Shown: positions 13,270-25,671, counted from the stretch's first letter. The stretch is DNA of 64,000 bases from Pegea sp. RAD2-039 (GCA_034620365.1 JAQGEQ010000297.1:248001-312000); one strand, 5' to 3'. Program-made: numbers and translations. The notes: generated by a model from the sequence alone, not told the origin.

Positions 13270-13490
13270 AAGTTTATCTTACCTTAAGCATCAAGTGTGG
13301 AGCCATGGAGACCCAAGTTGACTTCACACAAACGAGATTCCAGTTTGACACAGCAGATTAAAAATTGTGAAATAAGTAACTAGCCACAATTTTTATAAGA
13401 AATTGTTTTTTAATAATGCCTGGGGGTTTTGATGATCAATGAACTGGAAATTCTTATCAAAAAAAATATCAGTTGGCAGCACATCAGGTT
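13270..13490 (-). repeat. Copy 1 of a duplicated segment with an exon-like block
   Basis: This segment resembles 16640-16870. Shared blocks include AAGTAACTAGC followed by an A+T stretch, then CTGCCT/ATGCCTG, and a GATAATCAT/GATGATCAA motif. In both copies the minus strand has a raised-G+C block of about 90 nt followed by a donor (GTAAGATAA here, GTATATGA in the other). Possible decayed exons of one ancestral gene. No protein could be read through both. Confidence 0.35.
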
Positions 13491-13980
13491 TGTTCTATGA
13501 ATACATTTTGAATTATTTTTAAAATCTTGGTACTTGCAAAACACTTGCAAAAAAAGTTATTGAAATCTAAGATTTGAATGTATTTATAAGCTTTAGTAGG
13601 CCCATTAATGGAATAATATTGTAAAGATTTAGTAAAATTGCATAAAATGCTTTCTTAGAACCATTTTTCTTAGAAGTATCGAAAAAAAACATCAAGATGA
13701 TTTAATGCAGTGTAAACTTAAATAATTAGGATAAAAATAGAATTACACGTTTATTTTAAAACAATTAAGTTGAAACCAGATTACATTTGCTGAGCATATA
13801 TTGTAAGAAGACAGAGTAATCAAAAATATGAAAAAAAATAATCATATTTTCAAGTTATGCCTGAAAACGCTGGTTTCAGTTCTAATTAACCTAGATATAA
13901 CTTGATCCAATAAATAAATTTTTGAAAGTTGGAAAAATTACTATTTATACATAATGTATTTTTTATATTTAAGTTATATT

Positions 13981-14142
13981 TTAGGAAAAATGTTTACTGC
14001 ATGCATAAAAGTGCTAGAAATTTTCGTATGGCACCTTGCAACTGCCTGTACACTGTTGAGTTGTTTGTTTTTGCTTACCGTTGTCATTAGCCGCTTTTTT
14101 ACAAATAAACGAAGCTCTCATAAACAGCTATTAGTATTATAA
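13981..14142 (+). CDS. Candidate 50-residue single-pass membrane microprotein
   Basis: An ORF starting MFTACIKVLEIFVWHLA lies just after a good splice acceptor (TTATATTTTAG, ending near 13984). The ATG at about 13990 gives roughly 50 residues. It has a hydrophobic segment of about 25 residues (residues 10-35), then a basic tail with FFTNKRSSHKQ. Base composition is richer in G+C than the surroundings. The same frame is open slightly upstream, giving 62 residues. No relative is recognised and no second exon was identified, so it may be chance. Confidence 0.25.
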   Translation, partial: LGKMFTACIKVLEIFVWHLATACTLLSCLFLLTVVISRFFTNKRSSHKQLLVL

Positions 14143-14144
14143 TT

Positions 14145-16170
14145 TCTTAATTGATAAATGGACGAGCAAACTTTCTCGACTAGAAGTAATAAGGCCTTGT
14201 TTTCCTTATGTAATTACAAAAAACTTTAATCATAATTTACCCTAAGAACTCTAAAATGTGATTTCAATTAAGGGTATAAAACCAAAGAAGATAAATAAGT
14301 GTTCCTTATTACTCTACAAATAACTGTTTTAGTTTCCAATTGGTAGCAGAGGCTGGTCAAACAATGCTGCACAAGACTTAAATAATATTTGAATAACGTG
14401 AAAGTGCGTTTGATCTTATTTCAAGTAAAAGGTTTTAATAAGAATATGAATTTCTTAGTTTAATGCCTTCGGCAAACATCATTGATTAATAGTATTTTAG
14501 TGAAAAAGCTCTAGATACCGAATATAAAACAGTTTGTTATACACTTTCTCCTGTCTCTGTGAAAACAGCTTACTACGTTCAAAATTTCATCCATTACTAC
14601 GTTTATTAACCAATTCTTATCGAGTAGTAATATTCACAACTTACTTTAAAAGAACATTCAAGTGAAATAATTATTTTTGAATAGTTTCTATGATGTTAAG
14701 ATAAGTAATATGGTAAACTACAAAATTTACAATTTTATCTAAGAACATCAATTTAAAAGTGATTTTTTTATGGCAAACAAGTCAATCAGAAAACAGGTGT
14801 AAAGTGATTCTACCCTAGCAAGAGTAATTAGTGTACAAGTTAATACTATAAGTAAAAAAATAAACGTAAAGAGAATTTAAAAATACTAAAAAATTAGAAG
14901 TACAATGATACAAGACGAAATACACAATTTTTCTTAACATTATTAACAAGTAAAATTTTATCAAAGCTAAACTATCCTTAAAATAAATTGTTAACATTGT
15001 ATAAGCCCAAGGCATAATCTTGTTAAAGTTTAATCAATGAACTAAAAAGTTTTCTGATCTTTAATAAATCAGCAAATACATATTCATGTAGAAATTTCAA
15101 CAAAATTTCGACCTAGTACTAAAATATTGCATAAATTAGATTTATCATCCTATAATTAATTATGAATTTAGTCAAAAGAGTGATAGAATAAGGTTATAGA
15201 GAAATGGTATTGCCAAACTCTAAATTAGTGTGATAACCTAACTAAAATTAGCTTTGTTGCACTAAGATGTTAAATTAATAATTGCATTTTAATATACAGC
15301 TGAAAAAAAGTAATTAGACAATTAAAACCATAAAAACAAAAGTTGCTTTTACTCAAATCTAATTTCACAGATAATCAAAGTTTAATCACATAATACTTAG
15401 TGTAAAAACTCAATTAAGAAACGAAATGTTTTAACTTTTAGTTACAAGATAAAGTGAGTTACTAAAACAATACATCAAACAAGAATTTACTAATGATGAG
15501 TTTTTGAATTGAGTAGCTTACAATTCAATTTTTTTAAATAAACTACTTTAGTTTATAACTGTAGGCCAGACAAAAACTTATAGTTATAACAATTTAATTG
15601 AAAAAAAGCAGAAACTCAACTGTAGTTAAACTTGAAAGAATTGTATGTACTGCGAAATCTTCAGCAAGACCTTTAAATCATCTCAAGAAGACTTCATTTA
15701 TTGCTTGGTCAATCCTAAGAACTCTGTAATAAATTACTTGTTTATTAAGCTGATTGTGTTCTATAAAATAGATTAATAATAACATTGATAAGCTCTGTAG
15801 TAAGCAAGAAGAAAGTTGAACACACTTTCTCTCAAAAATTGCTTCAAGACGTTTAGTAATCATGGTATAGTAAACGTGTTTCAAAACTCAAAACAGAAAA
15901 TACCGTTTTTAAGACTTAAAGAGACTTTAAATGTCGATACAGCTCTTCAATTTACTTTAGTCTTATTCACCTTGAGATATGTATCTACTAAATTAGGTTC
16001 GTCTTATATTAAACTTATTATGGTAGGTCTCTGAACTAAATTGAAATTTTTGAAAACTGAATAGTTAAAATATTTTTATTTGTTGTTTTGTATTGATGTA
16101 AAAAACTAAATATAGATATATTGTTAAGTGAGTTTACTATTTAGATCAAATTTAGATTATTATAAAATAT
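14145..16170. other. Gene-poor stretch
   Basis: Only short A+T-driven ORFs occur here (for example around 14815-15015, 15678-15884 and 15816-16034). They have low-complexity composition, overlap on opposite strands and show no recognisable domain. Nothing was annotated. Confidence 0.5.
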
Positions 16171-16179
16171 TTTATTAAA

Positions 16180-16385
16180 TGTTCTACTTATTTATTTATT
16201 ACAAAAAACGCGAAAAAGAGTGCCTGAAAAGAAAACTTTTCGATAAAGTTTCTTATTGCAAATAACATTATTTGAAAAAAATATGTTATGTATGAATAAG
16301 AAAGAAGAAAAATAGAAAGCAGATGTAACACATGGAAGTTCGGAGTTCGTAATATAATATAAGAGTACATCACTAAACAATGTTT
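16180..16385 (-). mobile_element. LINE 3' tail fragment
   Basis: Read on the minus strand, this matches the extreme 3' part of the LINE at 51.3-52.6 kb. It shares the CATGTGTTACATCTGCTTTC block, the CAGGCACTC block, and a terminal TAATAAATAAATA tail. Only the 3' untranslated end and the last codons of the reverse-transcriptase ORF remain. Truncation at the 5' side is typical of LINE insertion. Confidence 0.65.
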
Positions 16386-16639
16386 AATTTCAAGCTGACA
16401 TAGTTTTTTTTAAGAAATAAACCATTATAATAAAGTTTAAAAAAACACGCATAGTCATTTAAACTGTTCAACAGAAATCAGTTTTTAAAGTAAAAAATAA
16501 ATCTTAAAAATTTTCTCAAGTTAATTATTTATAAGACATTTTTATACTACTTTTACACTCAATTAATTTAGAGAGCAAAGCAGATTAATAATATTTTCAC
16601 CAATAATTAACAATCAGTGTAAATTAAATAAAAAAGGAA

Positions 16640-16870
16640 GAAAGATCATATACCTTGGTTAGTCTGGATAAAAACTCCTTGCAAAACCTGTAGTAGACTC
16701 CATTGATTTAAGTAAGTCAACTCTCAAGAATCTGAAAAAAAATATTGTAAATTAAGTAACTAGCTAAAAAAATTTAAGAACTTTCTCTCTTTTACTGCCT
16801 AAGGGATTCGTGATAATCATTGAGATGTGAAATTTGATCAAGCTGAAATCATTTTGGTAAAAAACAACTT
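16640..16870 (-). repeat. Copy 2 of the duplicated segment, with an exon-like block
   Basis: Partner of 13270-13490. On the minus strand a block at about 16650-16730 is bounded by TTTTTTTTCAG and GTATATG. One frame reads FLRVDLLKSMESTTGFARS before a stop. Sequence similarity between the two copies continues beyond the block across the AAGTAACTAGC motif. Function unknown. Confidence 0.35.
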
Positions 16871-17159
16871 ATCTACGATGGAATAACTTGAAAATTTCAT
16901 TCAAAAAGTTTTAAAACTAACTAAATATTTGTTAAAGGTGTAATTTGGTCAAGTTTTCGGTGTTATTATTAATTTAACAACATAATATATAACAGTAGCT
17001 ACAAACTAATCATTTTCATTCACATTTTGCTGTACAGTTTACTTAATATTGAATTTGACAAATAATTAATTTGTTATAATCAACTTTTTTGAAGACTTAA
17101 ACTTGCTTCTAATTTTGTTAGATCTCTCTTTTCTCAAGTCATTTTATTACAATACATTA

Positions 17160-17790
17160 AAAATAATATTTTATTTATTACAATAAAAGCGAAAGGAGAG
17201 TGCCTACAAAGATCACCTCCCGCTAACACACATTCTCACAAATAACATTTATTAAATTACAAATACAGAAAGAAAAACATGTATCAAATGGCATTTCGAA
17301 AGTCTGCTGAACATATTACAGTGAACAGTTAAATAGAATTATAGAAATGTTAAAAAAAGGAAAACTTTACAGTTTAGTATGGCAATGTTGGCAATATTGT
17401 AGCAGTTCAACTTCTGCTTGAACAACACGAGTGATTATGACATGGCAATGTCTGATAGCAGCTGGTTTCGAGTGCTAACTGTGTCGTATGAGAAGAAAAT
17501 CACTCTGATTAATATATCAAATGATATGAGCTTAGTAAGATCTAATGTGTGTCGTCTGAGTTGGTATAACTTGAGGGAAGGACTAATGGAAAAAAGTCAT
17601 TAAACTGAAGGTAAATTAAACTGTGGATAGTTTCTAAAATAAGAATTAAGTCGTACTTAATTCGTTAAATATCCAAAAGTTGAAGAAGCTGACGCGACGT
17701 CTATAAATAGCATATTTGATATTAAGTTTCCTGCATACCAATCTCGTACAGATTGCTTGAATATATTAAATTTTTTAATATCACTAACTT
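17160..17790 (-). mobile_element. LINE 3' fragment, frameshifted reverse-transcriptase C-terminus
   Basis: On the minus strand the order is a broken LINE ORF2 C-terminal region, then GTTCACTGTAATATG, then the shared tail with GAATGTGTGTTAGC and GGCACTCTCC, and finally TTATTGTAATAAATAAA. It parallels 36410-36851 and 51.3-52.6 kb. The coding part is broken by several frameshifts and stops. The element is 5'-truncated. Confidence 0.7.
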
Positions 17791-18319
17791 GATACTCTTA
17801 TTTAATAGCATTGTTTTAAAATTGTTTGATAGTTATGTTACATTAAAAAGTAAAGACTTAAAAATTGATTAAAGTAGAATTTAACTAAATTTAAGTTAGT
17901 TTAGCCTAAAATATTTCATTTTAACATTAATAGAAGTTATTTTTTTCGCATTTCATTGAAAAATTAATCATTTTTAAGATTTTCTAATCCATATATACAC
18001 AAAAAAACTTTTCTGATTAGTAGTAATTATGCACTAAATGTTATACTAACTACCAACAAAGAAATAATTATCCTGATTTAATCAAAAATAATTCTAAGAA
18101 AACCATACAGAAGGGTTAAAATAAAATAAGAAGGGGTTTTTCCAAAACTATTTTTTTTAAACTCTAGATGGCTGCAGAGACTCGTTTGTTAATCTTCTAC
18201 AAGACATGAGTTTTTAATTGTAATGATATGAAAGTAGGTTAGAATCTCGTTTAAGCAGAAAATTTAACTAAAAATATGATCTTCGTAGATATAAAGTCTT
18301 TTTGATAGTTATAAAGATT

Positions 18320-18860
18320 TGGCAAGCAACAAAATTACATTTTTGTAACTGTAGTTTGACATTCCTTTTATAAACAACTTTATTTCAAAAATTATTCGAC
18401 TGATAGTTAAATTTTCACATAGTTCTTGTATTGTTAGTTGGTATCATTATTTTTTATTGCAAAAAATTCTAAAATAGTTATTATCTACAACAAAATCTTT
18501 ACTTGATTAAAAATGTTCAAACTTTAAACTTCTAGTTCTTTTTCAAGATTTTTTTAACTTAAATTTGCCATTGAAGCTCTGTAAAAAATAATATTGTTTA
18601 TTCTCTGATAAACATTGTCTGAATGTGGTTACAGTCCCCATTATGTGAACAAATTAATCTTTTGTTTTTCGAATTTCTATCAACTTCTTAAATCAACCTG
18701 ATCAGAAAAACCAGTTATGCTCTGTTGTTTTGTTAAATTCTTCAATTCAATTTTTTTTTCAATAATTTGTATTTTTATGCTTTAAAACAGTAAATTGAAT
18801 TGCTATTTTCCAATTGCTTTATATTTCTCACTACCCTTTTTAAAAGCTTCCTATTTTGAT
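18320..18860 (+). repeat. Dispersed direct repeat, copy 1 of 3
   Basis: This shares with 19480-20020 and 22235-22765 the ordered blocks AGCAACAAA...GTAGTTTGACATT, TTGAATAGTTATTTGGTATC-like, AAAATGTTCAAACT, AACATTGTCTGAATGTGGTT and ATCAGAAAAACCAGTTATGC. The last two are nearly identical in all copies. All three run in the same direction. No ORF and no terminal repeats were found, so it may be a non-autonomous element or an old local duplication. Confidence 0.7.
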
Positions 18861-19479
18861 ATTCAGTACTGTGTGGAGGTTTATCTTGACTAATGAGATG
18901 GAATATTGGGTAATTGCATAAGTATTTATCAGTAAAAAGCAAATAAACTGCTGCCAGGGGGGAGAACAAAGGTTTAAACTAAAAAATTTATGTAATCTAT
19001 AAATCAACAATTAGTTGTAATGAATAAAGGATTCAACAGAATTTTTTTAGTATTTTAATCAACATTCTTTAAAGGAAAAAATTGAATTCTAAATTTTATT
19101 CAAAGTGTTTGTTTGAAACTTTCGAAAAGCTTTTTAGATAATTATTAATACAATTATAAATTTAAAAAGGCTGTTTAACTAAAATAAATAATTTACAATC
19201 ACAATAATAAGGCTAGCAATGTTTGGGAAAATTGTTCAAATATCTAAGGAATTCATGGTCTTTGATTTCAAGATTAAAAATAATTTTTATTGAGCACACT
19301 AAAAAAATTCGAAAAAACTCAAACTTCTGGTGAGCTTCAATTTGGTTTTCTGAAATTTGAGATTTTTCATTGGCTTGTGGAAGTCATGAAGTGTTATACT
19401 TTACTTTATATAATAAATAGAACTAGCCAAAAAATAAATTATGAAAGCAATAAGTTATTACTTGGTTGCTTTAAACTTT

Positions 19480-20020
19480 TCAGCAAATAACAAAGTTTAG
19501 CTTGTCCTACCACAGTCTGGTATTTATGTATTATAAAAAACACTGCTAGATATCTTTAACGATTAGCTGAATTTTCAAAAGTTTTTGAATAGTTATTTGG
19601 TATCTTTATTTTTCATCTAGCAAAATTCTGAAATATGTTTTAGCAGCAACCAAATTTTGGTTTGATTTAAAATGTTCAAACTTCAAATATTATGTTTTTG
19701 TAAATATTTATAAGACTGAATTGTCCTATTGAAGTCTTCTAAAAAATAATGTTTTTAATTATTTTCTGACAAACAATGTCTGAATGTGGTTACTGTCCCA
19801 TTATACAAACATTTTGATCTCTTGTTTTTTGAAATTTCTTGAATTTCAATCAGCTTTGTAAATCAAGATGATCAGAAAAACCAGTTATGCTCTGTTGCCT
19901 CTTCAAAATTGCAGACTCAAGTTTTTATTTCTATCATTCAAAATAGTGAATTGAACAAAATTGTTCTCTAAATGCTTCATTTTTCTTTATTATATTGTTT
20001 TCCTAAATTGTTCTCATTTA
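19480..20020 (+). repeat. Dispersed direct repeat, copy 2 of 3
   Basis: Same ordered blocks as copy 1. AACAATGTCTGAATGTGGTT lies near 19774 and ATCAGAAAAACCAGTTATGC at 19871-19890. It is more like copy 3 than copy 1 over the CCCATTATACAAAC block. No coding frame was seen. Confidence 0.7.
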
Positions 20021-22230
20021 TTCCAAGTCAACAAATAATTGTCACAAAATACTATTTCTTTTTTTAACAAGTTTTTTTACAGTTAACTTAGAAAATTTAC
20101 AATTTATAAAATTGTCTGATTTATGTTTAATTTAGATTAAAAGCTTAGAATCATTTTTTCAATGAAAAATCGATACAGATTTCCACAATCAAATAATTAT
20201 AAAACGCCAATTTAACTTAGTAACTAACAAAAATAAGAATGATTTTTTTAAATAACCGATTAATTAATTTTGTTTGATTCTTAATCTACAACTGTCGTAT
20301 AGTAACTTTTAAATAAGAAATTTTAATCAAAATTATTTAGCAAAGCAAACTTTAAAAAAATTATGTTACTATAAAAAAATAATACAACTTTGTTAATATC
20401 AGCTGCTAAAACAACTTTAAACTGATCTAAAATGGTTTTTATACAAAAATAAATAAGTTAGATTGTAGAAAACCATTTTTGATATTGATAAATTAGACGG
20501 AACACTTACCCTGATATAGTTAAAAGGGTAATTATTGTCATCAAACTGTTTGCTACATTCGTAATATAAGAGACATAACAAACCAATGTGACACCAACAA
20601 TTTACTGTTAGATAGATTTTAGTACAAAAGTTGATGAATTTTTTAATTTTATTTAAAAATCTTATAGTTCTAGAGTGAATAAAAGCTATTTTTGTAAATG
20701 TTAACAATTTCAGCAAATTAAACCAGATAAAAAACGCTTACAAACGATATAATTAAACGAGACTCTGCTGTTTTACAGTTATAAACTTTAAAAATTACTG
20801 ATACAACCCAGCGAGGCTAAGTATATTTTAATGCTCCATTTTCTGTATTCATCATAACAGATTTTAAAACATAAAACAATATTTTGGTACTTAGATCGGT
20901 TTCAAAATGTTACTAAGATTATTTAACAAGACATTACAGTAACTAAAATAGTTTGAAGCAGAAAACTTGATTTTCAAAAAGACAGACTAAACCCGTAACT
21001 AGTGAAGCTTCAGTAATATTCCATCAAGTTAAAGTCTTTTCATAACAAATAACAAAGTTCTTAATTACAAAATTAATTTAACTAAACCATTAAGTCTAAT
21101 CACTTAATTCAAAACAAAAATATTCGAAATTTAGAATTATTTTAAAGTATATAGTTGCTAAAGAGAAAATATAAATTTTAAACTTCAAAACGAAACGAGC
21201 TCAAATCATTTTTGAGATTTCCATACCACTTTTGATAAAGAATTTTTCAATTGCATTATCCCAAACGTTTCTTATGATGCTTAAAACGGAAATTAACTTC
21301 AAAGTAACTGATTTCTTTAATTAATTTAGTGTATTATTTAAGGAAAAACTGTATTAAATTTTAGTGCAACAGAAAATTTTAAGTTGGAAATAGTGTTAGC
21401 CTAGCTGTGAAAGTATTGCAAAAGCTAAAGTTAAGTTGTTATCACGCAACATATATGAAAAAGTAAAAACGGAACTTAAAATTAAAAGAAAGTGATGAAA
21501 ATTACTTCATTTTTATTGAATCAAAAACTTCATTTTAAAGATGTTAATGAGATCATCATAAATAGTTTAACTTTTTTGCATCTTTCAACCTGTATAAAGT
21601 TAACTAAAACAGATTAGAGTTTACTTAGAAATCCAAAACCTTTCAAAATCATAAAATACTTAACAATTCAAAATGCTTGATAAAAGCTATTTTGAATCGT
21701 TAAAAAATAACTTTTACTGTATTTTAACGGGAATTAATTGAAACATAATAACGATTTTAAGAAGAAGATGACAAAAATCGGAGAATGTTTAAGGATAATA
21801 CTCAAAAATGTAATTTAAAAAAGTGTAAGGCAAACTTGTTGCAGTCTTTTTTTACTTTAGTGAAATGAATCACAAGCGATCAACATATTTTTGTAATAGA
21901 TTTATTTTCGATTTAATGTATAACACAGATCTGGTTTAACTATAAAAGAGTACATGAACAAAAAGCTATTACTTTTTTGAAAATAACGATTTTCATATAA
22001 TGTTTTTTGTTTTGAAGTTGCGAATCTAAAAACACATCAAACAACTTCTCAGAATCAACTTTTTAAAAACAAAAATAGAATAATAAACTTTTTCAAAAAT
22101 TTAATTTTTTTACTTCAGAGGTTTTGCAAGACTAAAATGTTGAATTTTAATTATATAAAATTCATAATTTAAATTAGAGTTTAAATTTCGTTTAAGTCCC
22201 AAATTAAATTGAAGATCATGGTTAATGTAT
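20020..22230. other. Gene-poor spacer between repeat copies 2 and 3
   Basis: A 99-codon minus-strand ORF at 20417-20716 is A+T-driven and shows no domain, no flanking splice or poly(A) context and no paralogue. Nothing else was seen. Confidence 0.4.
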
Positions 22231-22234
22231 AGTC

Positions 22235-22765
22235 TTTACCAAACAACAAAGTTCAGCTTGTATTACTGCAGTTTGATATTTATGTTTTATAAAAAAACAC
22301 TGCTTGAAATATTTAACTGATAGTTGAATTTTCTCAAAGTTTTTTGAATTGCTAGTTGATATCATTTTATTTTCATCTCAAATAATTCTAAAACATATTT
22401 TATCTGTAGCCAAATCTAGATTTGATTGAAAATGTTCAAACTCTAGATGTTGAGTTTTTGTAAACATTTCTTCAACTGAATAGTGCTATTGAAGTACTAT
22501 GAAAAATAATGTTTTTAATTATTTTCTTATAAACAATGTCTGAATGTGGTTACTGTCCCATTATACAAACAATTATATGTCTCGTTTTTTGAAATTTTTT
22601 GAATTTCAATCAGCTTTTTAAATCAACATGATCAGAAAAACCAGTTATGCTCTGCTGCTTCGTCAACTGAAATCATGTACAGTCTAATTTTTACTTCTTG
22701 TTTTAAAAAATATAAACTTAACAAAAATTACTTTTCGATCGTATTGTTTTCCTAATTAAGTTTTT
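22235..22765 (+). repeat. Dispersed direct repeat, copy 3 of 3
   Basis: It contains AACAATGTCTGAATGTGGTT near 22534 and ATCAGAAAAACCAGTTATGC at 22631-22650, preceded by CAAACAACAAAGTTCAGCTT, which matches copy 2. Spacing between copies is about 1.16 kb and 2.76 kb, so this is not a regular tandem array. Confidence 0.7.
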
Positions 22766-22769
22766 TTTT

Positions 22770-23510
22770 TCATAATTAGTTTGTTCACAGGCAATTTCAT
22801 CATGTAAACAACGGGATGTTTTCAAAAATATGATAAGGTCTTAAATACCAACATTTTGTTTATAATGGTTACACTTGTGAATCAAATAACTTGTAAGCTT
22901 GCCATAAAAAAGAAAGTTTTTCTTAAAAAGTGGTGAGTTAAGAAGTTCTCCTGATTTAATAGATTTAATTGAACTTTATGATTTTGTCAAAGCTCATATT
23001 AATAGTTGTGCAACTTTGTTAACAGCTAAACATAATTTTATAATATTTTTCCGTAATAATATTCATTACCAAAACCAAATGTGGATCTTATAACTGAATA
23101 AGTTAATCTATTCAATTCTTTTAAGAGATCATTTTCGAAATATGCATTGTTTTGATTAAGTGTCTTTTGATAATTTCAAAGCAATGATGTTTCGCAACAA
23201 ATATGAAAGTTAAAAGATTAGTACTCCAATTTTATGTTTTCACAATATTTTTATTGTTTTTTTAATGTTTCTTGTATATAATTAGTAGCCAGCGAAGTAA
23301 CAAGAAACAAAAACTTTCTTCATCAGTTTTAAACCAAATGGTTATACTTTTGTTTATAGACTTTTGTGTAAATTTAATTTGTTTTTTTCAAAAGTATTAT
23401 AAATTTTTTGGTATATTTTTTTGTTTGCAAAGTAAATTGAAATTTTAGGAAATTTTTATCTTTCTGTTGATAATTCACAAACTTCTATAACATAAAAACT
23501 CACGACTTTT
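22770..23510. other. Spacer without recognised features
   Basis: A+T-rich sequence with homopolymer T runs. No supported gene. Confidence 0.5.
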
Positions 23511-23539
23511 TAAAATTATTTTATTGACGATCATTTATA

Positions 23540-23872
23540 TTAATCATCTTCACTGTCATCATCGTGATAACACAAAGTTTTAAATGCGCGACAAACAACA
23601 AGTGGAACAACGATATCTTTTGACCAGTCGGGGACACTTAGAATAAAACAATCCTCGCTAATTTGCTCTTCACGATTTTCTTTAAAAAATTTCGCTGAGA
23701 TCATTGGTTCTCCTTCTTCATCCTTCGTATAGTGCATGGTGATGTTTTGTTGTCGTAAAAAGCGATATTCTTCCCGATCACCAATAAATAACTCTCCGTC
23801 CACAAAAGCTGGGTCTTGATTGTAGTCCATTCGATAGACCCGAAAGACAACGTAAAGAAATTTTTTTAACAT
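23540..23872 (-). CDS. Small acidic protein of unknown function (110 residues)
   Basis: The ORF has much more balanced codon and amino-acid use than the surrounding sequence, which supports a real gene. The protein starts MLKKFLYVVFRVYRMDYNQD, has a charged middle (GDREEYRFLRQQN, KFFKENREEQISED), a hydrophobic stretch IVVPLVVCRAFKTL and a strongly acidic end, DDDSEDD. A poly(A) signal AATAAA lies just past the stop on the minus strand (about 23520). An acceptor-like ACTGACAG lies 9 nt before the ATG, so a 5' UTR intron or an upstream exon is possible. A second in-frame Met at residue 15 is an alternative start. I do not recognise the family. Confidence 0.65.
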   Translation of the reverse strand: MLKKFLYVVFRVYRMDYNQDPAFVDGELFIGDREEYRFLRQQNITMHYTKDEEGEPMISAKFFKENREEQISEDCFILSVPDWSKDIVVPLVVCRAFKTLCYHDDDSEDD

Positions 23873-24739
23873 TGTACTTCTGTCAGTAATGCAATTTTGT
23901 CTTATTACTTAAATCTTAGTTGAAACTAAATGGCGTTGACACTTTTTCATCAAATTTTCTTATTTCTTTTATCTGATCTATTTTAAAAAGAAAAAAAGAA
24001 GTTTTACCTCGGGGCATTTTCAATAAATTTCTGATGATCAGTAACTTAAAATAACTATAATAACTTAATCTAACTTGAATATCATATAATGTCTTCTCTG
24101 ATAACAATCACGAGAGTTTGAAATAAAAATAATTCAAATCCAAATACCTTATTTAGAAATATTATATTGAAAACTAAATGCCCGATTAAAAGATTGTGAA
24201 GCCAATATGTTCAGAATGTGTATTTTAAAAGCAAAAAAAGTTCAATGCTCTATGAATTAAAACAGCAATAGCTGTTTTGTTAGTTTCTAGTTTAGTTGTT
24301 ATAGCCATTAATAAAAATATCGACAGCAAGTTATTTTACACTGATTGAGAAGACAACACTTCTGCAAAACTCAAGTGAATCGTTTAAAATCTATATCCAA
24401 CAATTTTGTGCCTCTTTATATTCATATTTAATTAATTGTTTATATGACAAAGAAAGAAACAAATTTAATCATATACTGTTTCTTATTTATAAGACTTACA
24501 AATTTTAACTTTACAATCGAGTGTAGTGAACGGTAAACTAAGTTATCAAATTAAGTCTGTTCTGTAAAAAACTTTTTTTAAGACTTAATCAAAACATGTT
24601 TGTCCACATGAAGTTTGTTATATGAAGAAAAGCTTTTATTCAGATTTATTTCATATTTATAAGCCCATATCATATGGTACATAAAATATAGCAAAATTGT
24701 TTCATACCCAACAATTAATACTTGAAATTAACTGCAATC

Positions 24740-24965
24740 AGAAATTGTCATGTCAGACTCTTTCTTGCTGTTCAAGTTAAAGTTGATTCATTTTAATTTT
24801 GCCACGATTATTATTTGTAAGCTCATTCGTATTTTTCTTTCTATATTTTTAGTATTATTTTTAATTATCCACTGTTATATTGAATTGGGATTACTGAAAT
24901 CATATGTCACATGTATTTATTTTGATGTTTATATATTAATTATAAATAAATATATAACATCATAA
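24740..24965 (+). mobile_element. LINE ORF2 C-terminal and 3' end fragment
   Basis: This parallels 52320-52520: CAGACTC...CTTG.TGTTCAAGT is followed by a hydrophobic frame, a CACTGTTATAT block, CATATGTCACATGT and an AATAAATATATAA end. The apparent 71-residue ORF here is the broken tail of the element, not a host gene. Confidence 0.5.
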
Positions 24966-25484
24966 GTTAGAATGTATGATAGCAAAAGGCAACTTTCTTC
25001 GCGTTTTTTAAATAAATAATCAACAAATATTTTGCAGTTTACAGCTTGATATTTTTTATTATAAAGTTTAGTTTGTTTTTTTGTTTTACTTATAATAGTG
25101 AAACATTCAAAACTTATTCCTTTCTTCAACTACAACAAGTTGATTAAAAGATGTTTTGTCAGATATTGTTTGAAAAAACAGAATAAGAACTACTTAATTG
25201 AAATCTCCAACTGAAATAACATAAATATTTAAAAACAAAGAGTTAATGTAATAATTACGAGATTTTCAAATGTGAGAGAGCATAATCACTTTTGACTTCA
25301 TAACAGTTTCTTTGTTCTTATTTTTAGAGCTGTTAAAAAAAGGCATCTCAAAATAAATCAAAACCAGCATAAAAGCCTGAAACTAAATCTTCTTTTTCAT
25401 TAAAAAAAAATCGGTTAGAAGTACAGTTGAGATGTTTTTTAGTTTATTAGAAAGGTTTTATTTTTTTGCGATAAACACTTCTAA

Positions 25485-25671
25485 GAGACAAGAATCTCTA
25501 AAATTGATGACAGAGATGGAACCTCATTAGCAATTTGTCAATGTACTCAGTGTTGTTCTGACAGGTCCTATGAATGCTGTGGTAACAACTGGATCTCTAT
25601 GATTTCTATCCCGGCTTACAGCATGGCAGCTCTCGACTGTTGCAGGCTTACTACTACTACTTGTAAGGTTT
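25485..25671 (+). other. G+C-raised island: possible Cys-rich exon, SINE-like or RNA element
   Basis: About 190 nt with clearly higher G+C than its surroundings, ending in a consensus donor (CTACTACTACTT, then GTAAGG). One plus frame is open and Cys-rich (CQCTQCCSDRSYECCGNN then ISIPAYSMAALDCC). A minus frame is also open over much of it (SRDRNHRDPVVTTAFIG) and resumes in another frame as EVPSLSSILEILV. Openness on both strands means coding is not proven. The options are a 5' exon of the kinase gene downstream, a dispersed repeat, or a structured RNA. Confidence 0.4.

Noticed and set aside
17418..17603. 61-codon plus-strand ORF
   Set aside because: It is the opposite strand of the broken LINE reverse-transcriptase C-terminus.
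20417..20716. 99-codon minus-strand ORF
   Set aside because: A+T-driven composition, no domain, no splice or poly(A) context, no paralogue.
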